Assembly (NCBI GenBank): GCA_910588975.1
Contig: CAJUSE010000027.1
Coordinates: forward strand, 1 to 28,888
Direction of reading: 5' to 3'
DNA from: an uncultured Oscillospiraceae bacterium
Lineage (GTDB): Bacteria > Bacillota > Clostridia > Oscillospirales > Oscillospiraceae
Length of the DNA stretch: 28,888 nt
In this document: positions 14,622 to 22,798 of the stretch, piece by piece
Numbering within the stretch: the first letter of the stretch is position 1
Layout: every line of letters begins with the position of its first letter
The notes under the pieces: model-generated
What the model was told of the DNA's origin: nothing
What the model saw: only the letters and a program-made list of their open reading frames with translations
Databases searched by the model: none
Position numbers and translations under genes: made by a program

Positions 14622-16535
14622 ATGAAGAAGAAGCGTCTTTTGGCTCTGGGGCTGGCTCTGACCATGGCCCTGGCCGCCTGCGGTGGAGACACCGGGGACA
14701 AGGACACCCAGGGCGGGAATGATTTCTACGACTGGCAGACCCAGGCCAACGAGAGCACCACCTTCCTCATCAATTATTCGGAGGAGCGCTCCAACACCAA
14801 GGTGCTGTGCAACTGCATCAGCCCTCTGGTGGAGTACGACAACCACGGCAACCTGGTGGGTGCCATGGCCGAGAGCTGGGAGCCCAACGAGGACGCCACC
14901 CAGTGGACCTTCCACATCCGGGAGGGCATTTATTGGGTGGATGCCGAGGGCAATAAGAAGGACGAGTGCACCGCCTACGACTGGCTGACTGCCATCGAGT
15001 GGGAGCTCAACTTCCACAAGAATGCCTCTAAGAACACCACCATGCTCTTCGCCACCATCACCGGCAGCGAGGACTACTACGCCCAGGTGAAGGAGATGGA
15101 CGAGGCCGCCGCCAAGGCCATCAAGTACACCGATGAGGTGTTCACCAACACCGTGGGTGCCTCCGCCCCCGATAAGTACACCCTGGTGCTGGACATGAAG
15201 CAGCCCGTGCCCTACTTCCCCACCATCTGCACCGGCGCCTGCCTGTTCCCCCTGGCCCAGGGCCAAGTGGATGAGCTGGGCGTGGACGGCACCTTCGCCC
15301 AGCAGCCCGCCGATATGTGGTACAACGGTCCCTACCGTATCACCGACTATGTCAACAACAACTCCAAGACCCTGACCCGGAACGAGGAGTACTGGGACAA
15401 GGAGGGGGAGATCTTTGACCACGTCTACATCTCCATGGTCCAGGACGCCATTGCCGACGACCAGATGTTCCTGAACGGCGAGCTGGACCGCTGCGAGCTC
15501 AGCGAGGCCAACCTGCGCACCATCTGGGACGACCCCAACAACGAGTGGCGTGACTATCTGGTCCAGCCCCGTACCGTCACCTCCAACCGCTGCATCATGT
15601 TCAACTATGGCAAGAAGCTGGAGGACGGCTCCTGGGATGTGAACTGGAACACCGCCGTGGGCAACGAGAACTTCCGTCAGGCCATCTACCACGGCCTGGA
15701 CATTCTGGGCTACTGCTCCTACTATAATTATGTGGATCCCAAGTCCACCATCGTGAACACCTTCACCTGCAACAACGTCTCCGTGTTCTCCAACGGCCAG
15801 GACTACGCCGACCGGGTGGAGGAGCTGCTGGGCAACCCCGGCTACCGCTACGAGAAGCCCGAGAACCTGACCAAGGCCGCCGACTATGCCGCCAAGGCCA
15901 AGGAGGAGCTGAGCGCCCAGGGCGTCACCTTCCCCGTCACCGCCTGGTACTGGGTGAAGTCGGGCGACCAGGCCGCTCTGGACCTGGCCCTCATCATGCA
16001 GGATGCCTTTGAGAGCGTCGCCGACGACTTCATCAAGGTGGAGATCCACGAGTACGTCTCCAACCTGACCCAGGAGGTCATCAACAACAACTTCAGCGGC
16101 ATCTCCATTGCCGGCTGGGCCGCCGACTACGGCGATCCCGAGAACTACAACACCCAGCTCATTCGGGGCGACCAGTCCGCCTTCTTCGCCAACCGGTTCA
16201 TGAAGGTCAACGACATGCCCGACTCTGAGGCCAAGACCGTCCTGGACGAGTTCACCGCCATGGTCAAGGCCGCAAACCTCATCACCGATGACATGGATAA
16301 GCGGTACGAGGCTCAGGCCCAGGCCGAGGCCTACTACTTCCAGCACGCCCTCATGGTGCCCCTGTCCAGCTCCGGCACCTTCCAGCTCACCCGGCACAAC
16401 GCCTTTACCGTGAGCTTTGCCGGCTACGGCTGCATGATGGATGTCTATAAGAACATGGGCGTCACCGCCGAGAAGGCCTATACCACCACCGAGTACGACC
16501 AGTTTGCCGCCGACTACGCCGCCGGCAAGATCTGA
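14622..16535 (+). CDS. Oligopeptide ABC transporter substrate-binding lipoprotein (second paralogue)
   Basis: A 637-residue SBP family 5 lipoprotein, paralogue of the gene before it, presumably binding a different set of peptides for the same OppBCDF machinery. Lipobox LAAC (Cys20) follows MKKKRLLALGLALTMA. Family blocks include LCNCISPLVEYDNHGNLVGA, WTFHIREGIYWVDAEG, AYDWLTAIEWELNF, PVPYFPTICTGACLFPL, NGPYRITDYVNNNSKTLTRN, GEIFDHVYISMVQD and WAADYGDPENYNTQLI. The ATG at 14622 has GGAGAGG as ribosome site. It is monocistronic by its own promoter (14403) and terminator (16549). The near-equal length and collinear similarity point to a tandem duplication followed by divergence. Confidence 0.93.
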   Translation: MKKKRLLALGLALTMALAACGGDTGDKDTQGGNDFYDWQTQANESTTFLINYSEERSNTKVLCNCISPLVEYDNHGNLVGAMAESWEPNEDATQWTFHIREGIYWVDAEGNKKDECTAYDWLTAIEWELNFHKNASKNTTMLFATITGSEDYYAQVKEMDEAAAKAIKYTDEVFTNTVGASAPDKYTLVLDMKQPVPYFPTICTGACLFPLAQGQVDELGVDGTFAQQPADMWYNGPYRITDYVNNNSKTLTRNEEYWDKEGEIFDHVYISMVQDAIADDQMFLNGELDRCELSEANLRTIWDDPNNEWRDYLVQPRTVTSNRCIMFNYGKKLEDGSWDVNWNTAVGNENFRQAIYHGLDILGYCSYYNYVDPKSTIVNTFTCNNVSVFSNGQDYADRVEELLGNPGYRYEKPENLTKAADYAAKAKEELSAQGVTFPVTAWYWVKSGDQAALDLALIMQDAFESVADDFIKVEIHEYVSNLTQEVINNNFSGISIAGWAADYGDPENYNTQLIRGDQSAFFANRFMKVNDMPDSEAKTVLDEFTAMVKAANLITDDMDKRYEAQAQAEAYYFQHALMVPLSSSGTFQLTRHNAFTVSFAGYGCMMDVYKNMGVTAEKAYTTTEYDQFAADYAAGKI

Positions 16536-16548
16536 TCCTTCACTGTTT

Positions 16549-16587
16549 GGCTATGTCCCAAGGGGGCACGCCCCCTTGGGCATAGCC
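16549..16587 (+). terminator. Long hairpin after the second binding-protein gene
   Basis: GGCTATG-T-CCCAAGGGGGC pairs with GCCCCCTTGGGCATAGCC (18 bp, one bulged T, 2-base loop), 13 bp after the stop. The following tract is only TTCTCTCC, so termination may be partial. A second hairpin (CCACCCGGGTTTCGGGTGG) follows at about 16602-16621. Confidence 0.65.
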
Positions 16588-16785
16588 TTCTCTCCATCCG
16601 GCCACCCGGGTTTCGGGTGGGGAGAAGGCTATGGAGGGCAAGCAGCCGTAGCCAACTCAGCAAGGTTTTGGTAAAAATGTAACAAAATGTAGCAAGGTTT
16701 TTGCACAACATAGCCAAGCGTACCAAGAGGAACAAGCTTTGTTTTTACAACATAGCCAAATGTATTTCTGTGATGGACGAAGGCC

Positions 16786-16814
16786 TTGTTTTTTCGGGGA
16801 AAAGGTTGTATAAT
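16786..16814 (+). promoter_or_regulatory. Promoter of the oppBCDF operon
   Basis: TTGTTT (16786-16791), 17 bases, perfect TATAAT (16809-16814) preceded by TTG. The leader to oppB is about 170 nt. Upstream, 16655-16785 is AT-rich with a repeated CAACATAGCCAA (about 16707 and 16749) and the AAATGTAACAAAATGTAGCA motif at 16675-16697. Confidence 0.75.
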
Positions 16815-16993
16815 CGTAAAATATACAAATGGCAGGGAGGGTGTATGCGCTGGGAGATCTCCGTTCGCTGACCCCCTGAGATCCCCTGGACTCCCTGGCT
16901 TGATAAGTTACCCCGGTATCGCTGCCGGGAACCTGAACCGGCAGGGGCCGCAAGGCCGTCCGAGAAACTAAGAGAGAGGTTTGATGGAGCGTT

Positions 16994-17944
16994 ATGTTTA
17001 AGTATACTGTTAAACGGTTGGCCCAGTCTCTGATCACTGTCCTGGCCGTCGTCACCATCGTATTCCTGCTCATGCGTATGCTCCCCAGTGATTACTACTT
17101 CACCGAGGATCAGGTGATCAAGCTCACCGAGGAGCAGAAGAACGCCCAGCTGGAGGCCGCCGGCCTGCTGGATCCTGTGCCCGTCCAGCTCGTGCGTTAC
17201 TATAAGGGCCTGGTCAAGCTGGACTTTGGCACCTCCCGCCGGATCCAGTCCGGCATGCCCGTGATGAAGATCATGGCCAGCAAGTTCACCGTCTCCATGC
17301 GGCTGGGTCTCACCGCCGTGGGCATCTCCCTGGTGCTGGGCGTCACCCTGGGTGTTCTCCAGGCCCGGCACAAGGACGGACTGCTGGACGGCGTAGGCAC
17401 GGTGTATACCGTCTTTGTCAACGCCGTTCCCGCCTTGGTGAGCTACTCGCTGATTTTGTTCTTCGGCTCCCGGGCGCTGGGCCTGCCCAGTATGTATAAC
17501 ACCCGGAACCCGGGCCAGAGCTCCATCCTGCCCATCGCCTGTCTCTGTCTCGCCTCCATTGCCCACTACGCTCTGTGGATCCGGCGGTACATGGTGGATG
17601 AGCTGAACAAGGACTACATCAAGCTGGCCCGGATCAAGGGCCTGAGCAACCGGGAGATCATGGTCCGCCACGTGCTGAAGAACGCCATGGTCCCCATGGT
17701 CCAGTACATCCCCGCCTCCCTGCTGATGACGGTGGGCGGCTCCCTGCTGGTGGAGCGGTTCTTCTCGGTGCCCGGCATGGGCCCCCTGATGACCGACGCC
17801 ATCAACCGCTATGACACCAACGTGGTCCAGGCCTGCGTCTTTGTCTACGCATCCCTGGGTATCATGGGCGTGTTCCTGGGCGACGTGCTGATGAGCATCA
17901 TCGATCCCCGGATCAGGCTTACCGGAAAGGAGGAGGTCCGCTAA
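16994..17944 (+). CDS. oppB: Oligopeptide ABC transporter permease, OppB type
   Basis: One of two membrane subunits forming the peptide channel. The 316-residue protein starts with MFKYTVKRLAQSLITVLAVV, an amphipathic start plus first membrane segment, as in all OppB/DppB proteins. It has a periplasm-side stretch and then several further hydrophobic helices. The cytoplasmic coupling (EAA-type) loop is present: DELNKDYIKLARIKGLSNRE, followed by HVLKNAMVPMVQYIP. The C-terminus has VERFFSVPGMGPLMTDAI and ends in IDPRIRLTGKEEVR. Length and order match the family. The ribosome site is weak (GGAG close to the ATG). The stop TAA shares one base with the ATG of oppC (TAATG), so translational coupling is likely. 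Confidence 0.95.
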   Translation: MFKYTVKRLAQSLITVLAVVTIVFLLMRMLPSDYYFTEDQVIKLTEEQKNAQLEAAGLLDPVPVQLVRYYKGLVKLDFGTSRRIQSGMPVMKIMASKFTVSMRLGLTAVGISLVLGVTLGVLQARHKDGLLDGVGTVYTVFVNAVPALVSYSLILFFGSRALGLPSMYNTRNPGQSSILPIACLCLASIAHYALWIRRYMVDELNKDYIKLARIKGLSNREIMVRHVLKNAMVPMVQYIPASLLMTVGGSLLVERFFSVPGMGPLMTDAINRYDTNVVQACVFVYASLGIMGVFLGDVLMSIIDPRIRLTGKEEVR

Positions 17945-18894
17945 TGAGCAACCCGGATATGAACCTCCAGGAGGAGAAGAACCTGGACGAGCTGTTCCAC
18001 TTTGTCGACTATTCCGCCGAGAATGCCGAGCGCAGCGGATATTCCAACTACTCCTACTGGCGCAGCGTGTTTCAGAACTTTCTGAAGAAGAAGTCCGCCG
18101 TGGTTATGACCTTTGTGTTCCTGGCCGTGGTCATTTTCTCCTTCATCGCCCTGCACATCGGCAAGTACCAGTACACCGAGCTGAAGGTGGACAACAGCCT
18201 GGCCTTTATCGGCTCCTTTGACAGCGAGTTCTGGTTCGGCACCGACAACCTGGGCCGTGACTTCTGGTGCCAGGTGTGGTACGCCGCCCAGACCTCCATC
18301 CGCCTGGCCCTCATCGTGGCCCTGGGCGAGTGCATCATCGGCGTAGTCATTGGCTGCCTGTGGGGCTATGTCCGCTGGCTGGACCGTCCCCTCACCGAGC
18401 TCTATAACATCATCAACAACGTGCCCACCGTCATTTACATGACCCTGGTGGCCCTCATTGTGGGCCAGTCCTTCACCACCATGGCGGTGGCCATGATCGC
18501 CACCGGCTGGCTCATCATGGCCCGGAACGTGCGTAACCTGGTGCTCATGTACCGGGACCGGGAGTACAACCTGGCCTCCCGCTGCCTGGGCACCCCCGTG
18601 TGGCGGGTGCTGACCAAGAACATCTTCCCCTATCTGGTCAGCGTGGTCATTCTCCGTCTGGCCCTCTCCATCCCCGCCACCATCGGCATGGAGTCCACCC
18701 TGAGCTATCTGGGCCTGGGCCTGCCTTTGGACCAGCCCTCTCTGGGCATCCTGCTCCGCAACGCCCGGAACTACTTCGTCAACTATCCCCATCTGTTGAT
18801 CTGGCCCGCCCTCATCGTGTCGCTCATCACCATCACCTTCTATCTGGTGGGCAACGCCTTCTCCGATGCGGCCGATCCCCGTAACCACGTGTAA
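17944..18894 (+). CDS. oppC: Oligopeptide ABC transporter permease, OppC type
   Basis: Second channel subunit, 316 residues. It has a cytoplasmic N-terminal region rich in acidic residues (about 50 residues), then SVFQNFLKKKSAVVMTFVFL leading into the first membrane helix, as in the OppC N-terminal domain. The motif FGTDNLGRDFWCQVWYAAQT, typical of OppC/DppC (GTDxxGRD), is followed by five more hydrophobic segments. The coupling loop is MYRDREYNLASRCLGTPVWR. The C-terminus has ESTLSYLGLGLPLDQPSLGI and ends FSDAADPRNHV, as in the family. It overlaps oppB by one base and is followed after 13 bp by oppD. An AGGAGG ribosome site lies inside the end of oppB. Confidence 0.96.
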   Translation: MSNPDMNLQEEKNLDELFHFVDYSAENAERSGYSNYSYWRSVFQNFLKKKSAVVMTFVFLAVVIFSFIALHIGKYQYTELKVDNSLAFIGSFDSEFWFGTDNLGRDFWCQVWYAAQTSIRLALIVALGECIIGVVIGCLWGYVRWLDRPLTELYNIINNVPTVIYMTLVALIVGQSFTTMAVAMIATGWLIMARNVRNLVLMYRDREYNLASRCLGTPVWRVLTKNIFPYLVSVVILRLALSIPATIGMESTLSYLGLGLPLDQPSLGILLRNARNYFVNYPHLLIWPALIVSLITITFYLVGNAFSDAADPRNHV

Positions 18895-18907
18895 GGAGGT
18901 GTGAACA

Positions 18908-19978
18908 TTGGCTGTTGATATGACAAAGGAGCCCATCCTGTCCGCCCGTGACGTGGAGATCATGTTCACTCTCCGTGGCCAGACCCTGCGGGCCATCCGG
19001 AACTGCTCCCTGGACCTGTACGAGGGGGAGACCCTGGCCATCGTGGGCGAGTCCGGCTCGGGCAAGAGCGTGTTCACCAAGTCCTTCCTGGGCATGCTGG
19101 ACGCCAACGGCAAGATCACCGGCGGCACCATCCAGTATGACGGCATGGACCTGGCCCAGTTCAAGACAGAGAAGGACTGGCTGAGCATCCGGGGCAAGAA
19201 GATCTCCATGGTCATGCAGGACCCCATGACCTCTTTGAACCCCCTGAAGAAGATCGGCCGGCAAATCCAGGAGTCCATCGAGCTCAACCAGGGCATCAAG
19301 GGTGCCGAGGCCAAGAAAAAGGCCATCGAGATGATGGTCAAGGTCGGCATCACCGACCCCGAGCGCCGCTTTGAGCAGTACCCCCATGAGTTCTCCGGCG
19401 GTATGCGCCAGCGTGTGGTCATTGCCATCGCCGTGGCCTGTAACCCCCAGATCCTCATCTGTGACGAGCCCACCACCGCCCTGGACGTGACCATTCAGGC
19501 TCAGATCCTGAACCTGATCCGGGACCTCCAGGAGGAGCTGCACATGACCGTTATCTACATCACCCACGATCTGGGTGTTGTGGCCAACGTGGCCGACCGG
19601 GTGGCCGTCATGTACGCCGGTCAGATCGTGGAGACCGGCCTGATCAACGAAATCTTCTATGATCCCTGGCACCCCTACACCTGGGCCCTGCTGTCCTCCC
19701 TGCCCCAGCTGGGAGTGAAGGGTCAGGAGCTGCCCGCCATCGACGGCACCCCCCCCAACCTGTTCTATGAGGTGAAGGGCGATGCCTTTGCACCCCGGAA
19801 CCCCCACGCCCTGGCCATCGACTTCGAGGAGGAGCCCCCCTTCTTTGACGTGAGCCCCACCCATCGGGCCAAGACCTGGTATCTGGACCCCCGGGCCCCC
19901 AAGATCGAGCAGCCCCACACCATCCAGAAGCTGCGCCAGAGCATGAATGTGGGAGAGGAGGGCCAGACCAATGGCTGA
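18908..19978 (+). CDS. oppD: Oligopeptide ABC transporter ATPase, OppD type, lacking the usual C-terminal cysteines
   Basis: First of two ATPases powering peptide import, 356 residues. Visible motifs are Walker A GESGSGKS, Q-loop MVMQDPMTSLNP, signature FSGGMRQRVVIA, Walker B ILICDEPTTALDV and switch THDLGVVA. A C-terminal oligopeptide-transporter domain follows (HPYTWALLSSLPQLG). In typical OppD/DppD this domain reads roughly GCxFxPRCPxAxxxC with a fourth Cys further on. Here it reads GDAFAPRNPHALAID, with Thr at the last position, so all four cysteines are missing. The start is TTG 18908, 8 bases after AAGGAGG. The ATG at 18920 is less well placed. The end overlaps oppF by 8 bp. Confidence 0.95.
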   Translation: MAVDMTKEPILSARDVEIMFTLRGQTLRAIRNCSLDLYEGETLAIVGESGSGKSVFTKSFLGMLDANGKITGGTIQYDGMDLAQFKTEKDWLSIRGKKISMVMQDPMTSLNPLKKIGRQIQESIELNQGIKGAEAKKKAIEMMVKVGITDPERRFEQYPHEFSGGMRQRVVIAIAVACNPQILICDEPTTALDVTIQAQILNLIRDLQEELHMTVIYITHDLGVVANVADRVAVMYAGQIVETGLINEIFYDPWHPYTWALLSSLPQLGVKGQELPAIDGTPPNLFYEVKGDAFAPRNPHALAIDFEEEPPFFDVSPTHRAKTWYLDPRAPKIEQPHTIQKLRQSMNVGEEGQTNG

Positions 19979-20909
19979 GAGAGAGAAGCTCATTGAGGTC
20001 AAGGACCTCCAAATCACCTTCGGCAGCGGCCGGAAGAAGTTTGTGGCCGTGGACCATGTCAACTTTGACATCTACAAGGGCGAGACCTTCGCCCTGGTGG
20101 GTGAGTCGGGCTCGGGCAAGACCACCATTGGCCGTGCCATCGTCCGTATCAACCCCATCTCCGCCGGCGAGATCCTCTTCAAGGGTCAGCGCATCACCGG
20201 CAAGATCTCCCACGCCCTGGACAAGGAGGTCATCCGCAAGATGCAGATGATCTTCCAGGACCCCATGGCCTCCCTGAACGAGCGGGCCAAGGTGGACTAC
20301 ATCGTCTCCGAGGGCCTTATCAACCACCACCTCTACGAGAACGAGGAGGACCGGAAGCGGAAGGTGGAGGACGCCCTTCGTGAGGTGGGCCTGCTGCCCG
20401 AGTTCGCCAGCCGCTTCCCCCACGAGTTCTCCGGCGGTCAGCGCCAGCGCATCGGCATCGCCCGGGCCCTCATCATGGAGCCCGAGTTCGTGGTGGCCGA
20501 CGAGCCCATCTCCGCCCTGGACGTGTCCATCCGGGCCCAGGTGCTCAACCTGCTCAACCGCCTGAAGGCCAGCCGTGGCCTGACCTATCTGTTCATCGCC
20601 CACGACTTGAGCGTGGTCCGCTTCATCTCCGACCGCATCGCCGTTATCCACAAGGGCGAGATCGTGGAGCTGGCCGAGACCGAGGAGCTGTTCCGCCACC
20701 CCCTGCACCCCTATACCAAGGCACTGCTCTCGGCGGCCCCCATCCCCGATCCCGAGCTGGAGAAGAAGAAAAAGCTGCTCATTTACGACCCCAGTATTCA
20801 CGACTACTCTGTGGATAAGCCCCAGTGGGTGGAGATCCTGCCTGGTCACTTTGTCCATGGCAATGAGCGGGAGCTGGACGGCTACCGCAAGGAGATTGAG
20901 AGCAACTAA
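19971..20909 (+). CDS. oppF: Oligopeptide ABC transporter ATPase, OppF type
   Basis: Second ATPase of the importer, 312 residues. It has Walker A GESGSGKTT, Q-loop MIFQDPMASLNE, signature FSGGQRQRIGIARAL, Walker B VVADEPISALDV and switch AHDLSVV. The QMIFQDPMASLN segment and the HPYTKALLSAAPIPDP start of the C-terminal domain mark it as OppF/DppF. The cysteine-containing tail of many homologues is replaced by a short acidic and aromatic end (KPQWVEILPGHFVHG). I choose the ATG at 19971, which overlaps the last codons of oppD and has GAGGAGGG 11 bases upstream. Starting at 19947 would add eight unlikely residues. Last gene of the operon, followed by a strong terminator. Confidence 0.95.
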   Translation: MAEREKLIEVKDLQITFGSGRKKFVAVDHVNFDIYKGETFALVGESGSGKTTIGRAIVRINPISAGEILFKGQRITGKISHALDKEVIRKMQMIFQDPMASLNERAKVDYIVSEGLINHHLYENEEDRKRKVEDALREVGLLPEFASRFPHEFSGGQRQRIGIARALIMEPEFVVADEPISALDVSIRAQVLNLLNRLKASRGLTYLFIAHDLSVVRFISDRIAVIHKGEIVELAETEELFRHPLHPYTKALLSAAPIPDPELEKKKKLLIYDPSIHDYSVDKPQWVEILPGHFVHGNERELDGYRKEIESN

Positions 20910-20930
20910 AGGTCATTTTCGACACCACAG

Positions 20931-20965
20931 GAGGCTGACCCGGCTGGGTCAGCCTCTTGTTTTTT
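20931..20965 (+). terminator. Terminator of the oppBCDF operon
   Basis: GAGGCTGACCC GGCT GGGTCAGCCTC, an 11-bp perfect stem, followed by TTGTTTTTT, 21 bp after the oppF stop. Confidence 0.92.
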
Positions 20966-20984
20966 GGAGAAAATGGAGTATAAT
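20957..20984 (+). promoter_or_regulatory. Possible promoter whose -35 box lies in the terminator T-tract
   Basis: TTGTTT (20957-20962), 16 bases, perfect TATAAT (20979-20984). The -35 hexamer is part of the oppF terminator's T-tract. It would give the membrane-protein gene at 21169 a leader of about 180 nt, in which I see no clear structure. Confidence 0.5.
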
Positions 20985-21168
20985 AGCCACAGAGAGCCCC
21001 GCAAAGCGTGCCTCTGCGGTTGCCGCCGCCCCCGGACTCACGCCCGGCTGTGGCATTGACGGCTCTGTAAAAACCTCCTTCTGACAACAGGCGTTTTTTC
21101 GCCTAAAGTTGTACGTTTGCATACACATAGCCCGCAGATCTGGGCCACGGCCCGAAGGGAGAACCATC

Positions 21169-21594
21169 GTGAAGCATATTCTAAGCCTTTACAAGCCCTA
21201 CCTCATCCGCCCCACTCTCTACCGCACGCTGAACAAATTTGCCGTGGCCCTGACCCTGGCCATGCTGTGGGACCGGTTTCTCAACCACGGCCGGCTGGAG
21301 CTGGTCCGGGACGCCTTTTTTGTGGCGGGAGTGGCCCTGCTGGTCATGGCCTGGTTTTCCTACCTGGCCCTGGATGGGCTGACCATCAGCCGGCTGTTCC
21401 GGGCAGGCAAGGAGAAAAGGGAGGAGAAGCGCACCCCCATCCGCCGCAGCGCCGACATCATCGACTTTGCCGACGAGCACATCCCCCGGCTGGACGAGCT
21501 GGAGGAGGAAGAAAAGCGGTTTGTCTATTTCTTTTCCAGCCTGTTCGCCGCCCTCTGCTTCCTGATCCCCTCTTTGATTAAAATTATTATGTAA
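21169..21594 (+). CDS. Small membrane protein of unknown function
   Basis: I do not recognise the family. The 141-residue product has about three membrane segments: residues roughly 20-40 (LNKFAVALTLAMLWDRF), 47-75 (DAFFVAGVALLVMAWFSYLA) and the extreme C-terminus (FVYFFSSLFAALCFLIPSLI). Between the second and third lies a strongly charged stretch (RAGKEKREEKRTPIRR, then DEHIPRLDELEEEEKRF). I place the start at GTG 21169, with a GGGAG ribosome site upstream. Starting at 21109 would add an implausible Arg-rich tail. It stands alone between the opp terminator and a bidirectional terminator. Codon use is like its neighbours, so I think it is a real gene. Confidence 0.72.
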   Translation: MKHILSLYKPYLIRPTLYRTLNKFAVALTLAMLWDRFLNHGRLELVRDAFFVAGVALLVMAWFSYLALDGLTISRLFRAGKEKREEKRTPIRRSADIIDFADEHIPRLDELEEEEKRFVYFFSSLFAALCFLIPSLIKIIM

Positions 21595-21599
21595 ACCAA

Positions 21600-21636
21600 A
21601 AAAGCTGCCCCGACCGGTTTGGTCGGGGCAGCTTTT
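21600..21636. terminator. Bidirectional terminator between convergent genes
   Basis: AAAAGCTGCCCCGACC (21600-21615) and GGTCGGGGCAGCTTTT (21621-21636) form a perfect 16-bp stem with a 5-base loop. It has T-rich ends on both strands, between the plus-strand gene ending at 21594 and the minus-strand gene ending at 21711. Confidence 0.9.
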
Positions 21637-21710
21637 CTGTTTCAGAGGGGGGGCGGTCACCCCGGGCCGGGGACAGCGCCCAGGTGCCCTGCTGCGGGCG
21701 GCTGCTCCCC

Positions 21711-22391
21711 TTACACCTCGGGGTAGCGAATGGCGGCCAGCCGCTGAAGAAGGGTGGCGCACTCTCCCCGGGTGATGGTGTGGAAGGGGTCAAAGGTGCC
21801 GTCGGGGTAGCCGTCCATCAGGCCCATCCGGCGGATGGCCTCCACACTCTCGGTGGCCCAGGGGCTGATGGTGTGGGCATCCAGATAGCCCAAAAAGCCG
21901 TCGTAGGGGGGCGGGTCCCGGTCCAGGTAGCGGTCGATAAGGGCGGCCATCTCCTGGCGGGTGATGGGCTCGTAGGCGTCAAAGGCGCCGTCCTCCCGGC
22001 CCTGGATCAGGCCCCGGGCCTTGGCCCAGCCCGCATAGGGGGCGTAGGGGCTGTCGGCGGAGATGTCGGGGAAGGGGGAGCCGGGATAGAGGGAGGGGTT
22101 GACTCCCTCCAGCTTGCCCAGTGCGGTGAGGAACACCCCCCGGGTCATGGGCTCGTCCGGGGAGAAATAGCCGGGCTCGGTGCCCATGAGCAGGCCCCGG
22201 CTGTATGTCCAAGTGATCCCCTCGGCGGCCCAGTGGTCGCCGATGTCCCCAAAGGGGACGGAGCCGGGGAGCACCACCGGCAGGGGAGCGGTGCCCCGGT
22301 GCCAAACCTCGTCGGGGAGGGCCAGGGCGGGACAGGCCGCCAACAGGGCCAGGGCAAGGGCTGCGGCGGTGGCGCAGAGACGGTTTTTCAC
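21711..22391 (-). CDS. Secreted three-SLH-domain protein
   Basis: A 226-residue exported protein made almost only of S-layer homology domains, which bind pyruvylated secondary wall polymers. A signal peptide (KNRLCATAAALALALLAACP) is followed by three SLH repeats. The first is around residues 46-95 (FGDIGDHWAAEGITWTYSRG, then PMTRGVFLTALGKL). The second is 107-155 (FPDISADSPYAPYAGWAKAR, PITRQEMAALIDRY). The third is 168-222 (YLDAHTISPWATESVEAIRR, TITRGECATLLQRL). There is no other domain. Start GTG 22391-22389, with AAGGAGG 8 bases upstream. Promoter at 22428-22456. Next to two SLH-bearing nucleotidases, it may be a wall-anchored structural or accessory protein. The partner, if any, is unknown. 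The Cys in LAAC makes a lipoprotein alternative possible. Confidence 0.87.
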   Translation of the reverse strand: MKNRLCATAAALALALLAACPALALPDEVWHRGTAPLPVVLPGSVPFGDIGDHWAAEGITWTYSRGLLMGTEPGYFSPDEPMTRGVFLTALGKLEGVNPSLYPGSPFPDISADSPYAPYAGWAKARGLIQGREDGAFDAYEPITRQEMAALIDRYLDRDPPPYDGFLGYLDAHTISPWATESVEAIRRMGLMDGYPDGTFDPFHTITRGECATLLQRLAAIRYPEV

Positions 22392-22427
22392 GGCGGCGGC
22401 CTCCTTTCATGAAAGTCTGATAATGGA

Positions 22428-22456
22428 ATTATAGGCGATTTGAGGGAAAAATGCAA
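22428..22456 (-). promoter_or_regulatory. Promoter of the three-SLH gene
   Basis: The minus strand reads TTGCAT (22456-22451), 17 bases, then a perfect TATAAT (22433-22428), about 37 bp upstream of the GTG start. Confidence 0.78.
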
Positions 22457-22622
22457 GGGAAACAGGGGGGATTTCAGGAATAGTTGCGCCAGGGGGTAGA
22501 GATTATTCCGCCTGTGCTTGGGCCGGGCAAAAATACCCCTTCCCCGGCGGCATTTCCATCACGTGGCCGGACGGAGCCCAGTGCTTTTTCATTGCAAGAT
22601 TCTGATCACAGGCTCTATCTCC

Positions 22623-22705
22623 GTAGGGGCGGCCTGTGGCCGCCCGATCTTTTTGCAATGTGCATCTGTCCCCGCACAGATCGGGCGGCCGCAGGCCGCC
22701 CCTAC
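22623..22705. repeat. 83-bp inverted repeat with 28-bp arms
   Basis: GTAGGGGCGGCCTGTGGCCG continuing to CCCGATCT (22623-22650) is the reverse complement of 22678-22705 except for one position, around a 27-base centre. Each arm contains an inner palindrome (GGCCTGTGGCC or GGCCGCAGGCC). It sits in the otherwise empty 22457-22798 gap. No transposase is nearby, so this looks like an extragenic palindromic repeat or a tiny miniature element. Confidence 0.85.
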
Positions 22706-22798
22706 AAGAGGCAGCGAACAGGTTGGGTGGGGACGGCTGCTATGTGTGCCCGGGAAAAGGGGCATCTTTGCCTGGCATAGAGTAGATGGGCCGGAGGC

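Noticed and set aside
14574..16397. Minus-strand open frame of 607 codons opposite the second binding-protein gene
   Set aside because: Antisense shadow, for the same reason.
16675..16785. CRISPR-like or tandem repeat array upstream of oppB
   Set aside because: Only two imperfect copies of CAACATAGCCAA, irregular spacing and no spacer structure.
17941..19494. Minus-strand open frame of 517 codons opposite oppC and oppD
   Set aside because: Crosses two well-supported genes on the other strand and has no recognisable domain.
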